Part shown: in pieces, positions 40,032 to 48,147 of the stretch
Layout of the letters: every line of letters begins with the position of its first letter
Numbering within the stretch: position 1 is the first letter of the stretch
Assembly: GCA_938017505.1 (NCBI GenBank)
Contig: CALIKV010000026.1
Span: forward strand, 1 to 56,694
Origin: an uncultured Sulfolobales archaeon
GTDB lineage: Archaea > Thermoproteota > Thermoprotei_A > Sulfolobales > NBVN01
Reading direction: 5' to 3'
Length of the DNA: 56,694 nt
Made by a program: the position numbers and the translations under genes
The notes under the pieces: model-generated
The model's input: the letters and a program-made list of their open reading frames with translations, nothing else
The model's database searches: none
What the model was told of the DNA's origin: nothing

Positions 40032-40712
40032 TTATCCTGGTGCCTCTGTTGGTATCTCGTACTCGTTCCACTGAACAGCCACTAAGCCAACGGTGAACTT
40101 CAGCTCTTCGCCTTCAGGGGCTGGTTGTAGGACCGTTATGTCGAAGCTTATGTCCGCTGATCGGCATGGGTGTAGTTGTACACCGAAGTTATCGCCCCAC
40201 CATACGGTCACGTCAGGGAACCCGTCGCTGTTTAAATCCAGCTCGACGCCTTGCTCAAGCTCCTGCTCGTTCAGCTTATAGTATTCAAGGCCGTCGATTA
40301 CAACCTTCCATATCTTGAGAGGTATCGTACCGTCGTTGTGCACCTTAAACGCTATGTGCGTGTAGTACCACGGGTAGACGTTATGTAGGACTACCTCCAT
40401 CTTATCGAAGTCCCCATCACCATCGGTGTCGAGGAACCATACTTCAGTGCAGCCAACGTCCTTGTCGAGCTGGACGGCCCCGGGCATTGGGTAGTAGGAT
40501 GCATTCCAGTCATTACCTTTGAAGAATCCGTGGCCCGGTTCCAGACCACACGCATCCAGATATATTAATGTGCCTGGAACGAACTCCCAGTCAAGCTCAC
40601 CGGTCTCCACAGTCGCGTTCAGCGTCAGCGACTCTGACCACATGGCGAAGGCCGCTAGGGCTATCACCGCTAGCGACACGGCCGCTAACTGCTGCATTAT
40701 CACCTTATTCAT
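40032..40712 (-). CDS. TasA-like extracellular fibre subunit, second copy
   Basis: 226 residues. Signal peptide (MQQLAAVSLAVIALAAFA, residues 6-23) then MWSESLTLNATVETGELDW, nearly the same mature start as the upstream subunit. The mature domain is beta-rich with DTDGDGDFDKMEV (about 95-107) and LDLNSDGFPDV, two Asp-rich loops that look like calcium sites, and Trp-rich strands. Such camelysin/TasA-fold proteins form extracellular fibres; the archaeal bundling pili of Pyrobaculum are built this way by donor-strand exchange. It begins 15 bases after the first subunit's stop, so it is in the same transcript. Confidence 0.75.
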   Translation of the reverse strand: MNKVIMQQLAAVSLAVIALAAFAMWSESLTLNATVETGELDWEFVPGTLIYLDACGLEPGHGFFKGNDWNASYYPMPGAVQLDKDVGCTEVWFLDTDGDGDFDKMEVVLHNVYPWYYTHIAFKVHNDGTIPLKIWKVVIDGLEYYKLNEQELEQGVELDLNSDGFPDVTVWWGDNFGVQLHPCRSADISFDITVLQPAPEGEELKFTVGLVAVQWNEYEIPTEAPG

Positions 40713-40727
40713 GGTTCACAACCCTAG

Positions 40728-41282
40728 CTAGGGTCTAATCACTTCATTCCACTGAGCAAACACTAGAGTTACTTCGAACCCGTACTCAGCGTTTTCTTCA
40801 GCTTCCTGTAGCACCTCTATGTGTAGTACGTAAGTACCACTATCTCCAGGCTCTATCTGTGTGTACTCAGGTATCACCAGATATACGATTAATGGCACGT
40901 CCTCCTCTATGTCTATCCGGTACTCATAGAGCTTAACCGGTATCGTGCCTATGTTATCCACAACTAAATGCACGTCAACAGCGTATCCGGGATAAGCGTT
41001 GCCAATCGTTACGAGTAATTTTATAGCATCTCCTTCATCATCATATGCTTCAACCTCAACGTTGCATGAAGCAACGTCCTTACCTTCCTCGTTACTGTAG
41101 CCCTCGCCTTGAGGATCTGGCCCCTCATCACTGCACCACCATTCCGACCACTTAACGTCTACTTCACCGGTCTCCACAGTAGCGTTTATTCGTAACGTCT
41201 CCGACCACATCGCTAGAGCACTGCCCAAAGCCAGCACTAGTATTGCTAAGGCGCTTATACTCATTAACTTACGTGTGTCCAT
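40728..41282 (-). CDS. TasA-like extracellular fibre subunit, first copy
   Basis: 184 residues. Signal peptide (ISALAILVLALGSALA) then MWSETLRINATVETGEVDVK, and a beta-sandwich domain with GNAYPGYAVDVHLVVDNIGTI, acidic stretches (YDDEGDA, EPGDSGTY) and two cysteines (WWCSDEG, ASCNVE) that may form a disulfide. Matches the TasA/camelysin-type fold; the shorter and simpler of the two copies and first in the operon, so the likelier main subunit. TATA on the minus strand (TTTATAAAAT, plus 41317-41326) gives a near-leaderless ATG 41282. Direct repeats lie just upstream. Confidence 0.78.
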   Translation of the reverse strand: MDTRKLMSISALAILVLALGSALAMWSETLRINATVETGEVDVKWSEWWCSDEGPDPQGEGYSNEEGKDVASCNVEVEAYDDEGDAIKLLVTIGNAYPGYAVDVHLVVDNIGTIPVKLYEYRIDIEEDVPLIVYLVIPEYTQIEPGDSGTYVLHIEVLQEAEENAEYGFEVTLVFAQWNEVIRP

Positions 41283-41340
41283 GCTTACATTACCTGCAAG
41301 GTGTAGTCAGCTAGCTATTTTATAAAGATTGTGCATATTT

Positions 41341-41376
41341 CATACTGAGTCCGAGTATGTACTTTGAGTATGTACT
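41341..41376. repeat. Direct and inverted repeats upstream of the fibre operon
   Basis: GAGTATGTACT occurs twice in tandem (41353-41363 and 41366-41376), separated by TT, and CATACT (41341-41346) forms an inverted repeat with AGTATG (41354-41359). They lie 15-50 bases upstream of the minus-strand TATA box of the first TasA-like gene. An activator or repressor would plausibly bind here. The rest of 41283-41598 also has AATACC-G-GGTATT (41514-41526) near the KaiC-like gene promoter (TATA GATTATAAAG 41543-41552) and no gene. Confidence 0.5.
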
Positions 41377-41598
41377 GAAAATACATTTTATGGGAGGGTC
41401 TTGCGAACTCTCTCAGCGTCTCACGACGGTTGTTTGCCTCCGTTGAAGGGGTAGTTAACGTTCACTATCGAGGCATTGCCTACGCCCGTTCAGGGCTAAT
41501 CCCCTAACCACTAAATACCGGGTATTCTCGAAATAAAAAGATTATAAAGTTAACTGTTTAGGAAATGCTGTCAAATCCTGCGTGAGTTGTTCTAGCTG

Positions 41599-43155
41599 GT
41601 GCTGGCGATAATTTTAATAGTGGCTAGAGGTAATATTCATTGGTGTTGGCTATTGCGTAATGGCGCTTCTGTAGTTAGTTCTAAGGGGGGGTATGTCTGG
41701 GGTGTTGAGAGCGTGGACAAGATCCTGGGAGATGCTATCAGTTCAGGTGCTTTGGTCCTGGTGGCTGGGTATCCTGGGTCCGGTAAGACCCTCCTCTCCG
41801 CCACAGTTTGTCACGCTAACGCCGTCAGAGGGTTCCCGTGCCTCTACGTGTCGTTCCAGGAGACTAAGGAGGCGTTCTTCAGGCATATGAAGGACTTCAA
41901 CATGGATTTCAGCGATCTTGAGTCGAGGGACCTCTTCACGTACTACAGAGTACCGGTCATAGTGGACCCTGACCTCGTCAACACGATAGTCAATGAGCTG
42001 AGCAAGCATTCAAGTAAGTACAGGGTCATAGTTCTAGATAGCTTCACGCCCCTGGAGAGAGTAATCGAGAGGGGGGCTGAGGCCAGGGCGTTACTACAGA
42101 ATTTCTTCTACAACCTAACGAAGCTGGAGGGGTCCTTAACGCTGATCGTCGCCGAGACGCCGCTAGGCGGGAGGACCATGAACCTGGGGGACCCTGAGTT
42201 CATAGCCGACGTGATTCTGTTGCTGAGGTACGAGATAGATAAAGGGTTCATAACCAGGTTCATTGAGGTTAGGAAGGCTAGGGAGGCGCCGGTGAGCTTA
42301 GGCGAGATACCGTTCAAGATAGTTAAAGGAGCTGGCATCCGCGCGTTCCTACCACCACTCCTCGAGGAGCTCCCCGCCTCAGCGCTGGAGAGGACGTACG
42401 ATTACCCCTGCAGGGTGTTAAACGAGGCCCTAGGTCCTGTGAGGGCAGGCTCCAGCGTGATAGTCGTAACGCCTGCCGAACTACGCTCTACGGAGACCTA
42501 CTCACCCGGGCTCGTCATGCTCGCACTCGCACTTAAACACAGGCTGAGAACGCTCATAATAAGTTACGTGAGGACGTCGTACTCACTGCTTGACCAAGTC
42601 CTCGATCAAGCTTCAAAGAAGTCTCAGGAGACCTTCGAGACCGTGAAGGGGTTACTGGACGACCTAGTACGTATCGAGTACATCAACCCAGCAACGATGA
42701 GTCTGGGGGAACTCTACACTTACGAGATAGACCTAGTCAGGAGGCATAATCCTCAGTTACTCATACTCAACAGAGTTGACATACCCACGCGCATCCACGG
42801 AATTAAGGACCCTGAGAAGTACTTCATGTACATGTGGAACGAGCTCCTATGGTTTAGGAAGCAGGGAGTAATCACACTAAGGAACAGCGTCTACATGAAC
42901 AAGGACTTCTTCATAAGGAGCGCGAGCGTTTCAGATATAGTGGTACGCCTGACCAGAGGTAGGAGGGATTACAAGCTCAAGCTGTATGGGTGGGGTGAGG
43001 GAAGGAGCCCGATAGTGGTCGACCTAAATACGCTTAGTGAGTGTTTCGAGGAATTCCTGGAGGGTATGAGTAAGGGCGCTAGCATCTCCTCTAATCAAGG
43101 TGAAGGTATAAAAGCGCGAGGCCCTTCCTCATCTTTAGGTGCTCGCAATGACTAG
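41599..43155 (+). CDS. KaiC-like RecA-superfamily ATPase, two domains, second one degenerate
   Basis: Up to 518 residues. First RecA-like domain: Walker A GYPGSGKTLLSA, Walker B YRVIVLDSFTPLE, and the KaiC-type ETKEAFFRHM region. The second half repeats the fold (VIVVTPAELRSTETYSPGLV, PQLLILNRVDI) but its P-loop is replaced by AELRSTETY, so it cannot bind ATP in the usual way. Start uncertain: GTG 41599 or TTG 41653 (with GGTGTTGG upstream). Archaeal KaiC-like proteins act in signalling and in archaellum/pilus regulation; divergence from the fibre operon is suggestive but not proof. Confidence 0.65.
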   Translation: MLAIILIVARGNIHWCWLLRNGASVVSSKGGYVWGVESVDKILGDAISSGALVLVAGYPGSGKTLLSATVCHANAVRGFPCLYVSFQETKEAFFRHMKDFNMDFSDLESRDLFTYYRVPVIVDPDLVNTIVNELSKHSSKYRVIVLDSFTPLERVIERGAEARALLQNFFYNLTKLEGSLTLIVAETPLGGRTMNLGDPEFIADVILLLRYEIDKGFITRFIEVRKAREAPVSLGEIPFKIVKGAGIRAFLPPLLEELPASALERTYDYPCRVLNEALGPVRAGSSVIVVTPAELRSTETYSPGLVMLALALKHRLRTLIISYVRTSYSLLDQVLDQASKKSQETFETVKGLLDDLVRIEYINPATMSLGELYTYEIDLVRRHNPQLLILNRVDIPTRIHGIKDPEKYFMYMWNELLWFRKQGVITLRNSVYMNKDFFIRSASVSDIVVRLTRGRRDYKLKLYGWGEGRSPIVVDLNTLSECFEEFLEGMSKGASISSNQGEGIKARGPSSSLGARND

Positions 43156-43432
43156 ATGTCCCAGGTGCGGGGCTGAGGCACAAGTGGAGAGGACGTGGCA
43201 GGTTATAAGCCCCCTACCCGACGCGCTCGGCAGGATAACGATAACGGTCCTCGGCACCTTCAGGTGTGGTTCCTGCGGTTACAGGTGGAAGGGTAGGGTA
43301 TCATCGATCAAGGTAGGGCCTGAGGGCGAGGTGTCGTTGGGGAAGGACGGGGGGAGGGGGAGGCGCCCTTCAGAGAGGAGGGAGGGCAAGGTCATCGAGG
43401 TGGATTTATCAGATATTCTGGAGGAAGAGTGA
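43148..43432 (+). CDS. Small zinc-ribbon protein
   Basis: 94 residues from ATG 43148 (AGGTG six bases before). One C4 zinc ribbon: CPRCGAE at the start and CGSCGYRWKGR near 45, followed by a basic, glycine-rich linker (GKDGGRGRRPSERRE) and an acidic end (DLSDILEEE). It resembles the zinc ribbon of transcription factors and nucleic-acid-binding proteins, but no known family is certain. Its start overlaps the end of the KaiC-like gene, and its stop overlaps the signal-peptidase start, so three genes are co-transcribed. Confidence 0.65.
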   Translation: MTRCPRCGAEAQVERTWQVISPLPDALGRITITVLGTFRCGSCGYRWKGRVSSIKVGPEGEVSLGKDGGRGRRPSERREGKVIEVDLSDILEEE

Positions 43433-43815
43433 TGAGGCTGGGCCGCGTCCTCGACGCGTTGATGACCTCACTGCTTCTCACCATGCTCCTGCTGACCCTC
43501 ACAGGCTCGCTCACCTTCGCCGTCGTTGAGGGGAGGTCCATGGAGCCGCTTCTCTGGACTGGGGACGTAGTGATGATCTACAAGAGCGACGACATACGTG
43601 TGGGTGATGTGGTGATATATGCGGGCTTCAGAGGCTACATCATACATAGGGTTATTGAGGCACGCGACAACTGCTACGTGATTAAAGGCGATAGCAATCC
43701 GGCCCCTGACGGATGTATCCCTAAGGAGTTAATTCTCGGCAAGGCGGTGAGCCTCAGAGGCTCGGTAGTTAAAATACCTGGCATAGGGTACTTAACCCTC
43801 CTCCTCAGGAGTTAG
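43432..43815 (+). CDS. Signal peptidase I (S26B, His type), compact
   Basis: 127 residues. N-terminal membrane segment (LMTSLLLTMLLLTLTGSLTFA), catalytic S36 in VEGRSMEPLLWTGD, H72 in IIHRVIEA, Asp in VIKGDSNPAPD. This is the minimal single-span form. ATG 43432 overlaps the preceding stop (GTGATG). It may be the housekeeping signal peptidase, while the one at 38716 would be dedicated to the fibre cluster. The 3' end overlaps the convergent pus10 gene by 24 bases. Confidence 0.85.
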   Translation: MRLGRVLDALMTSLLLTMLLLTLTGSLTFAVVEGRSMEPLLWTGDVVMIYKSDDIRVGDVVIYAGFRGYIIHRVIEARDNCYVIKGDSNPAPDGCIPKELILGKAVSLRGSVVKIPGIGYLTLLLRS

Positions 43816-45102
43816 GTGTTGCCCACAAAACTCCAGGACGTCGAGGAACAGGACCTTGACCTCTCTGCCTAGGAGGGAGTTCACGGAGGGGTACGTCCGC
43901 CCCTCATCGCCCGTCACTAACTCCTTTACGTAGAGACCGCCCTCACATTTAATCACTAACTCAGCCAGATGTTCGGAGAGTCGCTTGCCGCGTGCCTGAA
44001 GCACCCTACGCTCCCTTAAGACGTCCTTCTTCCTCCTGAGTATCCTTCTAGGGGTTCTTTGAAGCACTTCAACGCCCTCCAGTCCCGCCTCAACGCCCTT
44101 TAAATCCTCCTCGGTGAGGCCTTCTGGGACGTAAATCACTACTCGATAGATCTTGGGGTTCCTCGACCTTTTAAGTTCGTGAAGCTCTTCAACGGATGCC
44201 GTCGAGTGAACGACCACCCTAACCCACTCATCCCTTAAGAGGTTGTTAATCGCCTCTATATCGACCTCCCTCCTAAAGGGATTCACGATCTCGATCACTA
44301 ACGGCCTTCCATCGCCGAGCATCCGTGCGTCGACGTCTTCACGGCCTGCTGCGTGAATCAGTACATCCCTACACTTGAAGAGCGGTGCAACCCTTTCAGC
44401 AACCCCCTCTACCGAGGCCCTGTACCTGTAGACACCGTCCCTCAAGTACCACCACCTCTGCGATATGAACCTGCCTACTTTCACGTAGCGACCTCTGAGG
44501 AAGAGTTGCGCTGACGATGCTCTGACCTCCAGGGTATCCAGGTTGAGCACTAGCAGTACATCGGGGTTTCTGAACTTAGGTACTGAGCCCGTTAAGAGTT
44601 GGAGTCTCTTGCCCACCTCCCTCTTGACTTCCCTCCTGATAGACTCCCATGAGTCTATGTTCAGCGAGGCCGTGACCTCGCCTTCCCTCGCCTCATAGGA
44701 GGAGCCCTTCTCAACGCCTACCAGCAACGACTTAAACTCCCTGCCGGCGAGGGCTTCAAGAGCCTTAACGACCAACTCGCTTATTATTGAGTCGAGGTTG
44801 CCGCCGCATATGAAGCACTTCCTCACGTCGACTTCTCCCAGATACCTCCGCACTACATCGGCTATGGGGCCCCCTCCATTAATAGCTAGTCTGAGTAGAG
44901 ATCCTGAGTCAACCTCCTCACCACTACTCAGGACTTTATGCACGCTCATCGCTATCAAGGTCTTAAGCGCCCGACCCCTCTCAGCGTTGCTCAGCTCAAG
45001 CCCGTGTTTAGCAAACAGCCTGCCTAAGCACCTGTCGCATAGCGGGTAGTTCAGGAGGGCGTTAAAGGCTTTATCCAGTAACTCACTGCCCAAGCGAGAC
45101 AT
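43792..45102 (-). CDS. pus10: tRNA pseudouridine synthase Pus10
   Basis: 436 residues; archaeal Pus10 makes pseudouridine 54 and 55 in the T loop of tRNA. N-terminal zinc site (CDRCLGRLF, and CFICGG), THUMP-like region, catalytic Asp in AAGREDVDARMLGDGRP, and IEIVNPFRREVD. Overlaps srp54 by 20 bases on the same strand, so it is the last gene of eif5a-srp54-pus10. The C-terminal end overlaps the convergent signal-peptidase gene. Works in the same tRNA arm as TtuA-type thiolation, which is relevant to tRNA stability at high temperature. Confidence 0.92.
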   Translation of the reverse strand: MSRLGSELLDKAFNALLNYPLCDRCLGRLFAKHGLELSNAERGRALKTLIAMSVHKVLSSGEEVDSGSLLRLAINGGGPIADVVRRYLGEVDVRKCFICGGNLDSIISELVVKALEALAGREFKSLLVGVEKGSSYEAREGEVTASLNIDSWESIRREVKREVGKRLQLLTGSVPKFRNPDVLLVLNLDTLEVRASSAQLFLRGRYVKVGRFISQRWWYLRDGVYRYRASVEGVAERVAPLFKCRDVLIHAAGREDVDARMLGDGRPLVIEIVNPFRREVDIEAINNLLRDEWVRVVVHSTASVEELHELKRSRNPKIYRVVIYVPEGLTEEDLKGVEAGLEGVEVLQRTPRRILRRKKDVLRERRVLQARGKRLSEHLAELVIKCEGGLYVKELVTGDEGRTYPSVNSLLGREVKVLFLDVLEFCGQHLTPEEEG

Positions 45103-46432
45103 CCTTCAACCCAAGCCTCTTCAACACGTCCTTCCTACTTCTCAGGGTCTTAATCATCTTCTGCATGGCTTCGTAATACTTGAGCAGCTCCCTAACGTCG
45201 CCTGGAGCTACTCCAGCCCCCCTAGCTATCCTGTTAACCCTGCTCCTATCTATTATCTCCGGGTGGTCGAGTTCCTCGTAGGTCATCGAGTCCATTATGT
45301 GGAGCCACTTATCAAGGTTCTTCTCAGAGAGCTGTAGCTTCTCGTCATCCACTTGGATGGTGCTCATGAGGCCCGGGATCATCTGAAGCACCTTCCTCAA
45401 CGGTCCCAGCCTCCTCACAGACCTGACCTGCGTGTAGACGTCCCTCAAAGTCAGCCTTCCGGACAGAACCGCCTTCTCAAGCCTCTTCTGAACCTCCTCG
45501 CTCTCCTCCAACGCCTTAAACTTCTCCAGCAGGGACTCTATGTCGCCCAGACCTAGGAGGCGTGCGACGAACTTCCTGGGATTGAAGGGCTCCACGTCCT
45601 CCAGCTTCTCGCCATCCCCTATGAACTTGATCCTAGCCCCCGTTGCCGCCACGGCTGAGAGAGCGCCGCCCCCCTTCGCAGTGCCGTCCAGCTTAGTCAC
45701 AAATATAGAGCCTACGGGGGTTCTTTCGTGGAACTTCCTGGCTATGTCGTAAGCCTTCTGACCCATGTAAGCATCTATCACCAGCATTATCTCGTCAGGG
45801 TTCAACGCCTTGGCTATCTCCTGCATCTCCACTAGAAGGCGTTCCTCCTCACCGTACCCGTGTCGTCCTGCAGTATCAACTATGATGAGGCTGCACGTGT
45901 CCTTAAGCAACCTGCTCAATCCACGCGCGCCGATCTCAGCAGGGTCGCCACCCTCCCTCTCCCCGTAGAAAGGGACCCCAAGCTTCTCAGCTAACTGCTT
46001 CAGCTGGTCGTATGCGGCCGGTCTGTAAGTGTCAGTTGTCATTAAGCACGTCTTGTAACCCAGCCTCCTGTAGTAGTGGGCGAGCTTGCCTGCTGACGTG
46101 GTCTTGCCGCTCCCCTGAACACCGACTAGCATCACCACCCACGGGATCCTCCTCGGAAGGGTCTCCACAGCCTCGCCGCCGAAGAACTTAACAAGGCTGT
46201 CGTAAACTATCTTAACGAACCACTCACGTCTCAGAACCCCTGGCGGGGGCTCGGTCTTGAGGGCCTGCTCCCTGATGTCTTTAGTCAGCTCGATGACTAG
46301 CTTTAAATTCACGTCAGCCTTAATCAACTCCTTCTGAAGTTCTTTGATGAACTCGTTAACGCTCTCGTCATAGGAGCCCTTACCCCTGATGAAGTCCGAG
46401 ATCAGGTCCCTAACTCTGCCTAAGTAACTCAT
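45083..46432 (-). CDS. srp54: Signal recognition particle protein SRP54
   Basis: 449-residue SRP GTPase that binds signal sequences and 7S RNA. N domain, then G motifs VGVQGSGKTTSAGKLA (G1), DTAGRHGYGEE (G3), TKLDGTAKGGGA (G4), then the methionine-rich M domain (about 310-440: MIPGLMSTIQ, DSMTYEELDHPEIIDRSRVNRIARG). ATG shares one base with the eif5a stop (TAATG), so translation is coupled. Confidence 0.96.
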   Translation of the reverse strand: MSYLGRVRDLISDFIRGKGSYDESVNEFIKELQKELIKADVNLKLVIELTKDIREQALKTEPPPGVLRREWFVKIVYDSLVKFFGGEAVETLPRRIPWVVMLVGVQGSGKTTSAGKLAHYYRRLGYKTCLMTTDTYRPAAYDQLKQLAEKLGVPFYGEREGGDPAEIGARGLSRLLKDTCSLIIVDTAGRHGYGEEERLLVEMQEIAKALNPDEIMLVIDAYMGQKAYDIARKFHERTPVGSIFVTKLDGTAKGGGALSAVAATGARIKFIGDGEKLEDVEPFNPRKFVARLLGLGDIESLLEKFKALEESEEVQKRLEKAVLSGRLTLRDVYTQVRSVRRLGPLRKVLQMIPGLMSTIQVDDEKLQLSEKNLDKWLHIMDSMTYEELDHPEIIDRSRVNRIARGAGVAPGDVRELLKYYEAMQKMIKTLRSRKDVLKRLGLKDVSLGQ

Positions 46433-46836
46433 TAAGCTCCCTTTAAGACCCTCATGATCTTCCTTCTACCCAGTATACTCCAATACTCAACCTCAGCGCC
46501 TGTGACGAGTTTACTCCTCAACTCGTCCTCCAGAGGCAGCTCGATCTCCAGGGTCTCGTAGGTCTCTAGATCCATGATCTGGACGCTCGAACCAACCATA
46601 GCTATCACCTGAGCAGTCCTCTTATCGATGATAGGAACCTCAACCTTCTGATCAACGGGAGCCACCAGGGTCTTCTTAACGCCTGAGAATACGCTGACAG
46701 CCACGACGTGCGCCTTAGCGCTCCCGTGCTTGCCCGTCTTAGCCTTGCTAATCTCGACAATCCTGCAGGGCTCGCCGTCAACAACTATGAAGCTCCCTTC
46801 ACGCAACTCCCCTAACTCCGCGTAAGTAGTGCTCAT
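46432..46836 (-). CDS. eif5a: Translation factor aIF5A
   Basis: 134 residues from ATG 46836. The hypusination loop is [14 protein letters not shown], with the modified lysine at position 36, and the OB-fold C-terminus follows ([17 protein letters not shown]). It relieves ribosome stalling. GTG 46842 is two codons upstream in frame. It is the first gene in a minus-strand transcript; upstream sequence has a TATA-like ATATATTAGG (minus strand, plus 46866-46875). Confidence 0.94.
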   Translation of the reverse strand: MSTTYAELGELREGSFIVVDGEPCRIVEISKAKTGKHGSAKAHVVAVSVFSGVKKTLVAPVDQKVEVPIIDKRTAQVIAMVGSSVQIMDLETYETLEIELPLEDELRSKLVTGAEVEYWSILGRRKIMRVLKGA

Positions 46837-47003
46837 CACCACAGCACCTTAATTAATTCACCGAAATCCTAATATATCTTAAGGATAACTAAGACTCACA
46901 TCAACGGGTGATCCGTGATCTAGATACCCAGCAGTCCCTCACACTGGGAAGTGGCCTGCAGGAGGCAATACTTATAAGCCTTCGTTGTTTAAATTTGTTT
47001 GGT

Positions 47004-47138
47004 GCCGCGGTAGTATAGTCCGGCCTAGTATGCGGGCCTGTCGTAAGTCCCTACCGTACTAATAGGATAACCGCAGGAACTCCGGCAGGGTCTTACGGAG
47101 AGCCCGTGACCCGGGTTCAAATCCCGGCCGCGGCGCCA
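47004..47138 (+). tRNA. tRNA-Asp (GTC) with 57-nt intron, CCA encoded
   Basis: Acceptor GCCGCGG/CCGCGGC, discriminator G, CCA 47136-47138. T arm CCGGG-TTCAAAT-CCCGG. Anticodon stem CGGGC/GCCCG encloses CTGTCGA with the insert 47044-47100 between positions 37 and 38, giving anticodon GTC. CGTAAG at the 5' junction pairs with CTTACG at the 3' end of the insert, the central helix of a bulge-helix-bulge. Promoter: TATA-like ACTTATAAG at 46970-46978. The gene ends 8 bases before the convergent ABC gene. Confidence 0.92.
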
Positions 47139-47145
47139 AACTAAC

Positions 47146-48147
47146 TCACCATAAAGTGAAACCCTCGAAACTCAACTCGTGTGCATAGTGACACGCGACT
47201 AAGTGATCATCACCCACACGCGTGAATCCGGGCTCCTCCAACCTGCACTTATCTGTGGCGTATGGGCATCTCTGATGGAACCTACATCCCTTAGGCAGGT
47301 TTAGCAGGCTCGGCGGCTCGCCAACCACCTCCATTCGCTTCCTCGTCTTCAACTTAGGGTCGGGCAGGGGTATCGATGAGAGCAACGTCGCCGTGTACGG
47401 GTGTCGAGGATTGAGGAAGAGCTCGTGGGCTCTAGAGAGCTCTACAACCTTACCTAAATACATAACCATTATCACGTCACTCACGTGCCTGGCTGTGAGC
47501 AAGTCGTGTGTGATGAAAATATACGTCAGCACGTATCTGTACTGAAGATCTAGCAATAAGTTGAGGATCTGGGCCTGCACCGAGACGTCGAGGGATGACG
47601 TAGGCTCGTCTAGGACTACCAACTGGGGCTTAAGTATTATCGCACGGGCGATGGCTACTCTCTGTTGCTGACCCCCCGAAAGTTCGTGCGGGTACCTCAT
47701 CAGATGCTCCTCGCCTAGACCGACATCCTCCAAGACCCCTGACACTGAATCAAGCGATGCCTCGCCGGAGCCTATGCCGTGGATCTTAAGGGGTCTCTCC
47801 AGTATTTCCTTAACCCTCATCCTGGGGTTCAGTGATGAGTAGGGGTCCTGGAATACTATGCCTGTAGACCTTCTGAAGCTCTTTAAACCCTTCTTAGAGA
47901 GCTTAGCCACGTCAACGCCGTTGAAGACTATCTCGCCGGAGGTTGGCTCCAGCAACCTTAAAACAGTCAACCCAAGCGTGGTCTTCCCGGAACCGGACTC
48001 ACCAACCACTCCAAGGGTCACACCTCTATCAACGGAGAAACTTACGTCGTCCACGGCGCGTATGTACTGAACCGTCGATAGAAGTCCTCTCTTAAACCTG
48101 AAGTACTTCCTCAGGTTCCTAACTGTTAACAACGCCACTGGACTCAC
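47146..48147 (-). CDS. Oligopeptide/dipeptide ABC importer, ATP-binding protein (OppF type)
   Basis: 333 residues. Walker A GESGSGKTT, signature LSGGQQQRV, Walker B VVLDEPTSSLD, switch His in FITHDL, and the C-terminal oligopeptide extension GCRFHQRCPYATDKC that in this family can hold an iron-sulfur cluster or metal. Last gene of the minus-strand operon; it overlaps oppD by four bases. Confidence 0.88.
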   Translation of the reverse strand: MSPVALLTVRNLRKYFRFKRGLLSTVQYIRAVDDVSFSVDRGVTLGVVGESGSGKTTLGLTVLRLLEPTSGEIVFNGVDVAKLSKKGLKSFRRSTGIVFQDPYSSLNPRMRVKEILERPLKIHGIGSGEASLDSVSGVLEDVGLGEEHLMRYPHELSGGQQQRVAIARAIILKPQLVVLDEPTSSLDVSVQAQILNLLLDLQYRYVLTYIFITHDLLTARHVSDVIMVMYLGKVVELSRAHELFLNPRHPYTATLLSSIPLPDPKLKTRKRMEVVGEPPSLLNLPKGCRFHQRCPYATDKCRLEEPGFTRVGDDHLVACHYAHELSFEGFTLW

